This document shows, piece by piece, positions 14,906 to 22,566 of a stretch of DNA of 33,167 bases (the first letter of the stretch is position 1; every line of letters starts with the position of its first letter). Both the position numbers and the translations under genes were made by a program. The notes beneath the pieces are model-generated. The model had not been told where the DNA came from. It worked only from the letters and a program-made list of their open reading frames with translations, and ran no database searches. Source of the stretch: SIG607 sp045614505 (lineage in GTDB: Bacteria > Bacillota > Clostridia > Oscillospirales > Acutalibacteraceae); the NCBI GenBank assembly GCA_045614505.1, contig JAZLDA010000023.1:1-33167 (forward strand), read 5' to 3'.

Positions 14906-16117
14906 ATGAACGCATTAAACAAAAAAACCGTTGATGACATTAATGTAAAAGGCAAAAAGGTACTGGTTCGTTGCGACTTTAACGTTCCGCTCAAAGGCGG
15001 CGTTATTACCGACGAAAACCGTATCAATGCCGCTCTCCCCACCATTCAGAAATTAATTAACGACGGCGGTCAGGTTATCCTCTGTTCTCACCTTGGCAAA
15101 CCCAAGGGTGAGCCCAAGCCCGAGCTTAGCCTTGCTCCCGTTGCAGAAGCTCTTTCCAAGAAGCTCGGTAAAGAGGTTAAGTTCGCTGCTGACGATAATG
15201 TTGTAGGCGAAAACGCAAAGGCTGCAGTTGCCGCTATGAAGGACGGCGATGTTGTACTTCTCCAGAATACCCGTTACAGAGCAGAAGAAACCAAGAACGG
15301 CGAAGCATTCAGTAAAGAGCTGGGAAGTCTTGCCGAAATCTTTGTTAACGATGCTTTCGGTACCGCACACCGTGCTCACTGCTCCACCGTTGGTGTTGTT
15401 GATTATGTAAAAGAGGCTGTTGCCGGTTATCTTATCGGTAAAGAGCTTAAATATCTGGGTGCCGCTGTTGAAAACCCTGTTCGTCCCTTCGTTTGTATTC
15501 TGGGCGGCGCAAAGGTTGACAGTAAGCTTCCCGTAATTGAAAATCTTCTTACCAAGGCTGATACCCTTATTATCGGCGGCGGTATGTCCTATACCTTCCT
15601 TGCCGCTAAGGGCTACGGCGTAGGCACTTCTCTTATTGACGAGACCAAAATCGACTACTGCCGTGATATGATGGCAAAGGCTGAGGAAAAGGGCGTTAAG
15701 ATTCTTCTCCCCATTGATTGCACCGTTACTAAGAGCTTCCCCGACCCCATTGACGCTGAAGTTGAAATAGAAGTTGTTGACGCTGACAAGATTCCTGCTG
15801 ATATGATGAGCCTTGATATCGGTCCCAAGACCGCAGAGCTTTATGCTGAGGAAGTTAAGAATGCCAAGACCGTTGTTTGGAACGGACCCATGGGTGTATT
15901 CGAGAACCCCATTCTTGCAAAGGGTACCTTTGCAGTAGCACAGGCTCTTGCTGATACCGACGCTGTTACCGTTATCGGCGGCGGCGACTCTGCAGCAGCA
16001 GCTAATAACCTGGGATTCGGCGACAAGATGACCCACATCTCCACCGGCGGCGGCGCTTCCCTTGAGTTTCTTGAGGGCAAAGAGCTTCCCGGTATCGCCG
16101 CAATGAACGATAAATAA
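14906..16117 (+). CDS. pgk: Phosphoglycerate kinase
   Basis: 403 residues, full length. It transfers the acyl phosphate of 1,3-bisphosphoglycerate to ADP. Signatures: KKVLVRCDFNVPL near the start, CSHLGKPKGEP, NDAFGTAHRAHCST in the N-domain, LGGAKVDSKLPVI, WNGPMGVFE and the phosphate-binding GGGDSAAAAN and STGGGASLEF. ATG at 14906 follows AAAGGAAG. First gene of a glycolytic run with tpiA and gpmI. Codon use is strongly biased (C-ending GGC, CTT/CTC, CCC), unlike the AT-rich transport genes, which is typical of high expression. GAPDH and enolase are not in the window. Confidence 0.98.
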   Translation: MNALNKKTVDDINVKGKKVLVRCDFNVPLKGGVITDENRINAALPTIQKLINDGGQVILCSHLGKPKGEPKPELSLAPVAEALSKKLGKEVKFAADDNVVGENAKAAVAAMKDGDVVLLQNTRYRAEETKNGEAFSKELGSLAEIFVNDAFGTAHRAHCSTVGVVDYVKEAVAGYLIGKELKYLGAAVENPVRPFVCILGGAKVDSKLPVIENLLTKADTLIIGGGMSYTFLAAKGYGVGTSLIDETKIDYCRDMMAKAEEKGVKILLPIDCTVTKSFPDPIDAEVEIEVVDADKIPADMMSLDIGPKTAELYAEEVKNAKTVVWNGPMGVFENPILAKGTFAVAQALADTDAVTVIGGGDSAAAANNLGFGDKMTHISTGGGASLEFLEGKELPGIAAMNDK

Positions 16118-16136
16118 TTAATTGAAAATATTGTCG

Positions 16137-16155
16137 GGGCGGAGTTATTCCGCCC
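16137..16155 (+). promoter_or_regulatory. Intercistronic stem-loop between pgk and tpiA
   Basis: GGGCGGA/TCCGCCC with loop GTTAT and no T run. It is more likely an mRNA processing or stability element than a terminator. Confidence 0.6.
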
Positions 16156-16181
16156 TGCAGTTATGTAAAGGAGAAAACGAA

Positions 16182-16949
16182 ATGAATAAAGCTAAAAGAG
16201 CCGCTGTTATTGCCGGCAACTGGAAAATGAACAAAACCCCTGCAGAGGCGGCTGCACTTATCAACGAAATGAAGCCTTTAGTTAAGGACGCTGACTGCAA
16301 GGTAGTTCTTTGCGTTCCCGCTATTGATATTCCTGCTGCAGTAGAAGCTGCAAAGGGAAGCAACATTGAAATCGGCGCAGAAAACGTTCACTATAAAGAG
16401 AGCGGCGCATACACCGGCGAAATCGCTGCAAATATGCTGGTTGAAGCAGGCGTTAAGTATGTTGTTATCGGCCACAGTGAGAGAAGACAGTACTTCGGTG
16501 AGACCGACCAGACCGTTAATCTTCGCACCCTTGCCACAGTTAATGCAGGACTCACTGCAATTGTTTGCGTAGGCGAGACTCTTGAGCAGAGAGAACTGGG
16601 TTATACCGAGACCCTTCTTAAGTTCCAGACCAAGATGGCACTTACCAATGTAAGCGCAGACCAGCTCAAAAATATTATTATCGCTTACGAGCCGGTATGG
16701 GCAATCGGAACAGGCGTTACTGCAACTGCTGAGCAGGCTGATGAGGGCAACGGCTATGTTCGTGAGGCTATCGCAGAGGTTTACGGCAAGGATGTTGCCG
16801 AGACCGTTACCGTTCAGTACGGCGGTTCCATGAACGCTAAGAACGCTGACGAGCTTGTTGCTAAGGTTAACGTTGACGGCGGTCTTATCGGCGGCGCTTC
16901 CCTTAAGGCAGAGGACTTCTCTGTAATTGTTAAGGCTGCAAGCAAGTAA
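16182..16949 (+). CDS. tpiA: Triosephosphate isomerase
   Basis: 255 residues. It interconverts dihydroxyacetone phosphate and glyceraldehyde 3-phosphate. The catalytic Lys is in AGNWKMN (Lys15), the electrophilic His in VVIGHSERRQYF, and the base Glu in YEPVWAIGTG. The phosphate-gripping QYGGSMN and DGGLIGGASL are present. The frame opens 60 nt earlier, but ATG 16182 with AAAGGAG and 8-nt spacing is the real start. It lies 64 nt after pgk and 21 nt before gpmI, one operon. Confidence 0.97.
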   Translation: MNKAKRAAVIAGNWKMNKTPAEAAALINEMKPLVKDADCKVVLCVPAIDIPAAVEAAKGSNIEIGAENVHYKESGAYTGEIAANMLVEAGVKYVVIGHSERRQYFGETDQTVNLRTLATVNAGLTAIVCVGETLEQRELGYTETLLKFQTKMALTNVSADQLKNIIIAYEPVWAIGTGVTATAEQADEGNGYVREAIAEVYGKDVAETVTVQYGGSMNAKNADELVAKVNVDGGLIGGASLKAEDFSVIVKAASK

Positions 16950-16970
16950 TTATTAATAGGTGAAAAACTA

Positions 16971-18485
16971 ATGAAAAAACCCGTTGTTTTATGTATAATG
17001 GATGGCTTCGGTATTCGCGAGACCAAAGACGGTAACGCTATACTGAATGCCAACACCCCGAATTTAACAAAGCTTTTTGCAGAAAACCCCTTTACTACTA
17101 TCGGCGCTTCGGGACTTGACGTTGGTCTTCCCGACGGTCAGATGGGTAACAGTGAGGTTGGCCACACAAATATCGGTGCCGGCAGAGTTGTTTATCAGAT
17201 GCTGGTGAAGATTTCCAAGTCTATAAAAGACGGCAAATTCTTTGAGATTGAGGCAATGAAAAACGCTATGGAGAACTGTGTTAAAAATGACAGCGCTCTC
17301 CATATGATAGGTCTTCTTTCCGACGGCGGTGTTCACAGTCACATTGAGCACCTTTACGGTATTCTCGAAATGGCAAAGAAATACGGCCTTAAAAAGGTTT
17401 ACGTTCACGCTCTTTTAGACGGACGTGACGTTTCTACCACCTCGGGTGCAGGCTTTATAAGAGACTTAGAGGCAAAAATGGCACAGCTCGGTGTTGGTAA
17501 GGTTGCTTCTGTTATGGGCAGATACTACGCCATGGACAGAGACTTTGCCTGGGATAGAGTAGAGAAGGCTTACGCTGCTATGGTTTATGGAGAGGGTGTT
17601 GAAACTGATAACGCCGCAGCTGCAGTTGAGCAGTCTTATGAAAACGGCGTTACAGATGAATTTGTTCTTCCTACTGTTGCCGACAAGGACGGTATTATTA
17701 AGGCAGGGGACAGCGTCGTTTCCTTTAACTTCCGCCCCGACAGAGCAAGACAGTTTACCCGCGCTTTCGTTGATCCTGCCTTTGACGGATTTGAGAGAAA
17801 GAAGGGCTTTATGCCTCTCACCTATGTTTGTATGACTCAGTATGACGAGACAATGCCCAATGTAAGCGTTGCTTTCCCGCCTGAAGAGCTGAAAATGACC
17901 TTCGGTGAATATCTTGCAAGCAAGAAGATGACCCAGCTTCGTATTGCTGAAACCCAGAAATACGCTCACGTTACTTTCTTCTTTAACGGCGGTGAGGAAA
18001 AGACCTTTGAGGGCGAGGACAGAATTCTCATTCAGTCTCCCGACGTTCCCACCTTTGACCTTATGCCCGAAATGAGCGCTTATCCCGTTTGCGACGCTGT
18101 TTGCGAGCAGATTCTCTCGGGTAAGTACGATGCAGTTATTCTTAACTTTGCTAACTGCGATATGGTGGGCCACACAGGCATTTTTGATGCGGCTGTTAAG
18201 GCTGTAGAAGCGGTTGACACCTGCGTTGGCAGAGTTGTTGAGGCAACAGAAAAAATGGGTGGTGTCACCTTTATTACCGCCGACCACGGCAATGCTGACT
18301 GTATGATAGGCGAGGACTCAGCTCCCTTTACTCCCCACACCACAAATCCCGTGCCCTTCTGTGTTGTAGGCTATGACTGTAAACTTCGCGAGGGCGGCAG
18401 ACTTGCCGATATTATCCCCTCAATGCTTACTGTGTTAGGACTTCCTAAACCTGCAGAAATGGACGGCGAGTCACTTATAGTTTAA
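16971..18485 (+). CDS. gpmI: 2,3-bisphosphoglycerate-independent phosphoglycerate mutase
   Basis: 504 residues, the usual size for the two-domain manganese-dependent enzyme. Metal ligand Asp11 is in IMDGFGIRE and nucleophile Ser61 in QMGNSEVGHTNIGAGR. HALLDGRDV, GRYYAMDRD and NFRPDRARQ bind substrate, and NCDMVGHTG and TADHGNAD supply the remaining metal ligands. It follows tpiA by 21 nt with AGGTGA as ribosome site. Completes the pgk-tpiA-gpmI block for 1,3-BPG to 2-phosphoglycerate. Confidence 0.97.
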   Translation: MKKPVVLCIMDGFGIRETKDGNAILNANTPNLTKLFAENPFTTIGASGLDVGLPDGQMGNSEVGHTNIGAGRVVYQMLVKISKSIKDGKFFEIEAMKNAMENCVKNDSALHMIGLLSDGGVHSHIEHLYGILEMAKKYGLKKVYVHALLDGRDVSTTSGAGFIRDLEAKMAQLGVGKVASVMGRYYAMDRDFAWDRVEKAYAAMVYGEGVETDNAAAAVEQSYENGVTDEFVLPTVADKDGIIKAGDSVVSFNFRPDRARQFTRAFVDPAFDGFERKKGFMPLTYVCMTQYDETMPNVSVAFPPEELKMTFGEYLASKKMTQLRIAETQKYAHVTFFFNGGEEKTFEGEDRILIQSPDVPTFDLMPEMSAYPVCDAVCEQILSGKYDAVILNFANCDMVGHTGIFDAAVKAVEAVDTCVGRVVEATEKMGGVTFITADHGNADCMIGEDSAPFTPHTTNPVPFCVVGYDCKLREGGRLADIIPSMLTVLGLPKPAEMDGESLIV

Positions 18486-18490
18486 AAACA

Positions 18491-18526
18491 AAAACACTGT
18501 CTCAATCACAATTGAGGCAGTGTTTT
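18491..18526. terminator. Terminator of the glycolytic operon
   Basis: 16-bp stem AAAACACTGTCTCAAT and its complement with one T-G pair, loop CACA, ending in TTTTG. The U-tract is modest, and a second hairpin follows. Confidence 0.75.
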
Positions 18527-18542
18527 GCTCTATATGAGGCTT

Positions 18543-18578
18543 AAAAATCCGAGATGATTTGTTTCATCTCGGATTTTT
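18543..18578. terminator. Bidirectional terminator before the PASTA protein gene
   Basis: Perfect 15-bp stem AAAAATCCGAGATGA with its complement, loop TTTGTT, with T runs on both strands. It serves the minus-strand gene ending at 18590 and backs up the glycolytic terminator. Confidence 0.88.
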
Positions 18579-18589
18579 GTTGTTATAGC

Positions 18590-20308
18590 TTATTCGGTTG
18601 TCTCCGGAGTAGAAGGAGAAGGGGTTGAGCTTGTGTTGCTCTCGGGCGGGGCAGGTTTTACGCTACTGTAGTAAATTATTATCTTATCGTCGGGACTTAA
18701 AGAGTCTCCGGCGGCGGGGTCGGATTTTACAACCTCGTGGTAGCCTACCGAAGCGTCCTCGATTTCATAGAAGGTTATATTATTATAGCTGAAACCGCGT
18801 TTAAACAGCTCTATGAGTGCCTCCTGTTCACTAAGGCCGTGGAGGTTGGGCATTATAAGTACCTCGGGACCAAGACTCAGTGTGACGTATATGGTGGTGT
18901 CACGCTTTACTTCGCTTCCTGCCTTATAGTCCTGGTCAACAACAATACCAGCGCCTTTGGAGGAGTATTTTTTGCCGAGAATTTTAAATTTAAACTCGGG
19001 ATATCTGTTGCAAAGCTCCTCAAAGGTAAGGTCATTTTTGGTGAAATCGGGTACCTCTAAAAGCAGTTCATCACTTTGAGATGGTACACTGCTGCTTTCA
19101 ATGAGTGACGACTCATCAGAGGGAATGGAAGAATTGTCCACAGGAGTGCTGCCACCTGACAGACCGTCCATTATAAGCCAGATAATAAGAAAGATAACGA
19201 TAATTACAGAGGCGGTAATTACGGCGGCGAGGATTGCCGCTTTTTTTGCAGAACTATCCTTCTTGCGAGAAACCGGAACACCGACGGGGGTAGGGGGTGT
19301 CTCTTTGTTTTGCTCGGTTTTGACGCCGACTGCAGCAAAGCTTGTGGTCATATCAATGGCAGGAGAAATGTCGATTTTAAGTTCGTCCATATTCTTTGTT
19401 CTGTTTTCCTTTGAAATCTGCAAAGCGTTTGCAAGGGTGGTAAGCACCGGTTTTGGCAGAACTTCGGCAATTTTTGCGGGTATGGACATTTTGTCGTCGG
19501 TAATACGCTCAACCGCTTCGGGCAGTGTAGAGCCCATAAGCACTCTGAAAAGGGTAGCGGCAAAGCCGTACACGTCGGTGGCTTCATCCAGTTCTCCGTC
19601 GTCTAAACCGTACTGCTCTGCGGCGGCATAGCCGGGGAAAACCTGTGAGTTAATAGGACTGCTGGATTTTCTGAGTTTGGAAATTGCAAAGCCAGAAAGA
19701 CGGAGCTTTCCGTCTCTGCCCACAATTACGGTTTCCGGAGAGATGCCTGCGTGAATGATTCCTGCCTTGTGCAAAGCAGAAAGGGAAGAAATAAGCGGCA
19801 TAAACAAGGCTCTTGCCTGCTCCCAGGAAAGGGTACCGCCGTTGCGCAGTAAAAACTCACGAAGTGTTATACCGGGAACGGCTTTGGTAATAATATAAGC
19901 GGTGCTGTTGCACTCAAGAATATCGCAGATAACAGGGACAGCCGCAAGGGAAGTGGCTTTGAGCTTTTTAGCAAGCTCAACATAGTCCATTAAAGCGGCG
20001 TTATAGGAAAATTCGTTGCCGTCGGTAGAACTGATACTTAAATTTTCGTTTCTTTTTGCAAGGGGAACAGGGAAGAATTCGCGAATGTTAATAATGTTAT
20101 TGGATTCATTGTCCCAGCCGATATATGTAATTCCCTCGCCGTTTGCTTCAAGCATTTTGCCAACAAGGTATTTGCCTTGAATACGTGTCCTTATAGGGAG
20201 AGCGCCTGCAGGGTTAGGCGTTCCGGCAGTATGGCCGCAAATGGGACAAACACTCTCGCCGCCGTTATCGTTCATACAACCCATACAAAGTTTATCGAAA
20301 GTAAGCAT
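18590..20308 (-). CDS. Zinc-ribbon PASTA protein with degenerate kinase domain (pseudokinase)
   Basis: 572 residues. The N-terminal zinc ribbon has Cys8, Cys11, Cys21 and Cys24. A protein-kinase fold (about 45-315) of the GITYIGWD type follows, then one membrane segment (about 357-380), two PASTA repeats (about 415-476 and 477-545) and an S/T/P-rich tail. All three key catalytic elements are altered. The VAIK Lys is Arg76 (NIREFFP), HRD is HAG (186-188), and DFG is GFA (206-208). So it is probably a pseudokinase that senses muropeptide or lipid II through PASTA and signals by binding rather than phosphorylation. PASTA kinases (PknB/PrkC) normally keep these residues. ATG 20308 has AAAGGA upstream. 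A metallophosphoesterase gene lies 53 nt upstream on the same strand. Confidence 0.88.
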   Translation of the reverse strand: MLTFDKLCMGCMNDNGGESVCPICGHTAGTPNPAGALPIRTRIQGKYLVGKMLEANGEGITYIGWDNESNNIINIREFFPVPLAKRNENLSISSTDGNEFSYNAALMDYVELAKKLKATSLAAVPVICDILECNSTAYIITKAVPGITLREFLLRNGGTLSWEQARALFMPLISSLSALHKAGIIHAGISPETVIVGRDGKLRLSGFAISKLRKSSSPINSQVFPGYAAAEQYGLDDGELDEATDVYGFAATLFRVLMGSTLPEAVERITDDKMSIPAKIAEVLPKPVLTTLANALQISKENRTKNMDELKIDISPAIDMTTSFAAVGVKTEQNKETPPTPVGVPVSRKKDSSAKKAAILAAVITASVIIVIFLIIWLIMDGLSGGSTPVDNSSIPSDESSLIESSSVPSQSDELLLEVPDFTKNDLTFEELCNRYPEFKFKILGKKYSSKGAGIVVDQDYKAGSEVKRDTTIYVTLSLGPEVLIMPNLHGLSEQEALIELFKRGFSYNNITFYEIEDASVGYHEVVKSDPAAGDSLSPDDKIIIYYSSVKPAPPESNTSSTPSPSTPETTE

Positions 20309-20361
20309 AAAAAGGGTCCTTTCTTGTTTGGTATTGACTAATTATAACACAATTTACTGTA

Positions 20362-21048
20362 TTATTCAAGAGGGATAAGCTGCCTGAACACGCAGGTGTG
20401 TTTGGGAGTTATTGTTCTGTCCTCGTGGAGTGAACCGAAATACCAGTGGCGGAATTTACAAAGTCGGCTTATCTGGTCAAAATAACCGTTGATTTTGGTA
20501 ATAAGCTCTGTTTCTCCCCGTCGCAGCTGCATAGCGCTTTTAACGGGAGCGGGAGGCTCGTGGGTGAGAATATAATCAACCGTTCTGTCGTTTTCGTCAA
20601 GGAGTTTTGCGCCCTCTGCCATTTCTTCGGGTGTTGCAATTTCCTGTCTCCACCATTTACCGCTGTCCAGCCGCATATCCTTATCCACGCTTTCTCCGCC
20701 GCCGAAGGTAAAAATGCTTTTTCCTTCAACATTATAGATTTGTCCGCGACACAGATGAATGAGATTATCACTGATTCTGTGAACAAGTCCACCTTTCCAC
20801 ACCGTTTGACGGCAACGGTTGATGCTATCATAGTTGTCGTGGGTGCCGTCTAAAAATGCAACTGTATATTTACGGCTGCCAAGATATTTTATGACATCCT
20901 TTTCCTCTTTATCTGAGTTCCACAAAAAACCGAAGTCTCCGCAGACAATAACCGTGTCGCCCGCCTTTAGCTTTCGCCACTGGCGGTCAAAGAGTCTGTC
21001 AATGTCTCCGTGTAGGTCTCCTGTTACATATACCAAATATCTCGCCAC
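20362..21048 (-). CDS. Calcineurin-like metallophosphoesterase
   Basis: 228 residues. The dinuclear-metal motifs are VTGDLHGD, CGDFGFLW, GTHDNY (in place of GNHE/D, so the central Asn is Thr), ILTHEPP and HWYFGSLHED. It should hydrolyse a phosphodiester or phosphomonoester; the substrate is unknown. The longest frame starts with GTG at 21048, directly after AAAGG. A TTG at 21036 with GGGTGG 8 nt upstream is a good alternative (giving VYVTGDLHGD at the N-terminus), so the start is uncertain by four codons. The PASTA pseudokinase gene is next on the same strand and the S11 gene is divergent. Confidence 0.88.
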   Translation of the reverse strand: MARYLVYVTGDLHGDIDRLFDRQWRKLKAGDTVIVCGDFGFLWNSDKEEKDVIKYLGSRKYTVAFLDGTHDNYDSINRCRQTVWKGGLVHRISDNLIHLCRGQIYNVEGKSIFTFGGGESVDKDMRLDSGKWWRQEIATPEEMAEGAKLLDENDRTVDYILTHEPPAPVKSAMQLRRGETELITKINGYFDQISRLCKFRHWYFGSLHEDRTITPKHTCVFRQLIPLE

Positions 21049-21135
21049 CCTTTCAAAATAATACTTTTATTTTGCCGAAATTTATTGTATACTGTGAATA
21101 TACATATATTATACTATACTTTAGGTGATTTTTCT

Positions 21136-22566
21136 ATGAAAAAACGAATTTTTTCATTAGTTTTAATAATTTGTTTGATTTTTTCCTGTATTTTTCCTGT
21201 CGGAGCCTTTGAAATAACTACTTTCGAAGTGCCTGCAGAAGCTGCCGCGCTGGTAAGCCTTGATACGGGCGAGGTGCTTTACAGTAAAAATATGGACAAA
21301 AGGGTTTATCCTGCATCTATGGTGCAGATTATGTCGGCTGTGGTAATACTGGAAAATGTAAAGGACCTTGAAAACTTTCAGGTTACTATGACTGAGAGCG
21401 CCTATAACAGTATTCTGGGTACCGGCTCGGCTATTCTTCACCTAAAGGTTGGGGAGGTGCTCAGCGGCAAGGACGCTCTGGCGGCAATGCTCGTTTCCTC
21501 GGCGGGAGACGCAATTTATGCCTACTGTGAAGCGGTGGGGGGCAGTATTGACGGCTTTGTCAAAATGATGAACGACAAAGCAGTTGAACTGGGACTCTCG
21601 GGTACACATTTTACTAATCCCATAGGACTTCACGACCGGAACAATTACACAACGGTAAAGGATATTATCACTCTGACCCGTTACGCTATTGATAATTTCC
21701 CCGTATTTTCGGAATTGACCGCTAAATCAAGATACAAAATGTCTGCCACAAATATGAGGGAAGAAAGAACAATCGTTACCACTAATTATATGGTGGATAC
21801 AGGCACAAATTATTATTATACCTACTGCACCGGAACTAAAACCGGTTACACCGACGAGGCGGGAAGGTGTCTGACTGCCACTGCTTCGTATAACGGATAT
21901 AAATATCTTGCAGTGCTTATGGATTGCCCTAACAACTCGGGCTCAAGGGTAGAATTTACCACCGCACGTCAGATGTTCCGTTGGGCGTTTAATAATTTTG
22001 AGTATAAGGCAATTTTAGACATTGCCTCACCCGTGGCAGAAATGCCGGTGCGCCTTTCAACGGACTACGACCATGTGGCTCTTTACCCCGAAAAACAGCT
22101 CACATCAATTTTGCCTAACGAAGCAGATAACTCAACTATAATAATAAGGCCTACTTTAAGCTATGAGTCGGTTAACGCCCCTGTCAAAAAGGGTGATGTG
22201 CTGGGAACGGCAGAGGTTATTTATGCCGAGCAGGTTATAGGAACTGTAAATATTGTGGCAGGTCAGGATATCGACAGCAATGGATTTCTTGTATTTTTTG
22301 ATGTCATCAGACGTATAGTGACTTCTACAGCGTTCACAATAATACTGATACTGTTGATTTTATCAGCTGTCTGCTTTGTGGTTTATGTTGCCTATATAAA
22401 TTCAAAAGGAAAAAAGAGAAGCAGAAGAGTCAGATATATCCCCTATGACGAGGAGAAAGAACTGATGCGAAAGGAAAAAAGCCGTCATAGAAGAGAAAAA
22501 GCCGGCAGACCTAAATACGAAAGAGAGGAAGAAAGCAATGAACAAAGCAAAAACTATTTTGATTAA
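21136..22566 (+). CDS. S11 D-alanyl-D-alanine carboxypeptidase-like protein with altered active site
   Basis: 476 residues. A signal peptide ends about residue 24 (CIFPVGAFE). A DacA/DacF-type S11 domain (about 30-265), a PBP5 C-terminal-like domain (about 285-385) and a membrane segment (about 403-425) follow, then a very basic Lys/Arg/Glu cytoplasmic tail. The fold and third motif are intact (KTG at 235-237). SxxK is Ser61-Met-Val-Gln64, so the general-base Lys is Gln. SxN reads Ser122-Ala-Gly124 instead of S-G-N. Peptidase activity is therefore doubtful. A longer frame to TTG 21085 is rejected: ATG 21136 has AGGTGA 7 nt upstream and begins the signal peptide. The next gene overlaps its 3' end by 29 nt. 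Confidence 0.88.
   Translation: MKKRIFSLVLIICLIFSCIFPVGAFEITTFEVPAEAAALVSLDTGEVLYSKNMDKRVYPASMVQIMSAVVILENVKDLENFQVTMTESAYNSILGTGSAILHLKVGEVLSGKDALAAMLVSSAGDAIYAYCEAVGGSIDGFVKMMNDKAVELGLSGTHFTNPIGLHDRNNYTTVKDIITLTRYAIDNFPVFSELTAKSRYKMSATNMREERTIVTTNYMVDTGTNYYYTYCTGTKTGYTDEAGRCLTATASYNGYKYLAVLMDCPNNSGSRVEFTTARQMFRWAFNNFEYKAILDIASPVAEMPVRLSTDYDHVALYPEKQLTSILPNEADNSTIIIRPTLSYESVNAPVKKGDVLGTAEVIYAEQVIGTVNIVAGQDIDSNGFLVFFDVIRRIVTSTAFTIILILLILSAVCFVVYVAYINSKGKKRSRRVRYIPYDEEKELMRKEKSRHRREKAGRPKYEREEESNEQSKNYFD

Noticed and set aside
15053..16036. 327-codon open frame on the minus strand opposite pgk
   Set aside because: It is fully antisense to a clear pgk gene, has no ribosome site or recognisable domain, and arises from the strong codon bias of pgk.
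17466..18287. 273-codon open frame opposite gpmI
   Set aside because: Same reason: antisense to a full-length gpmI with intact motifs, and Cys/Ser/Asn-rich nonsense translation.
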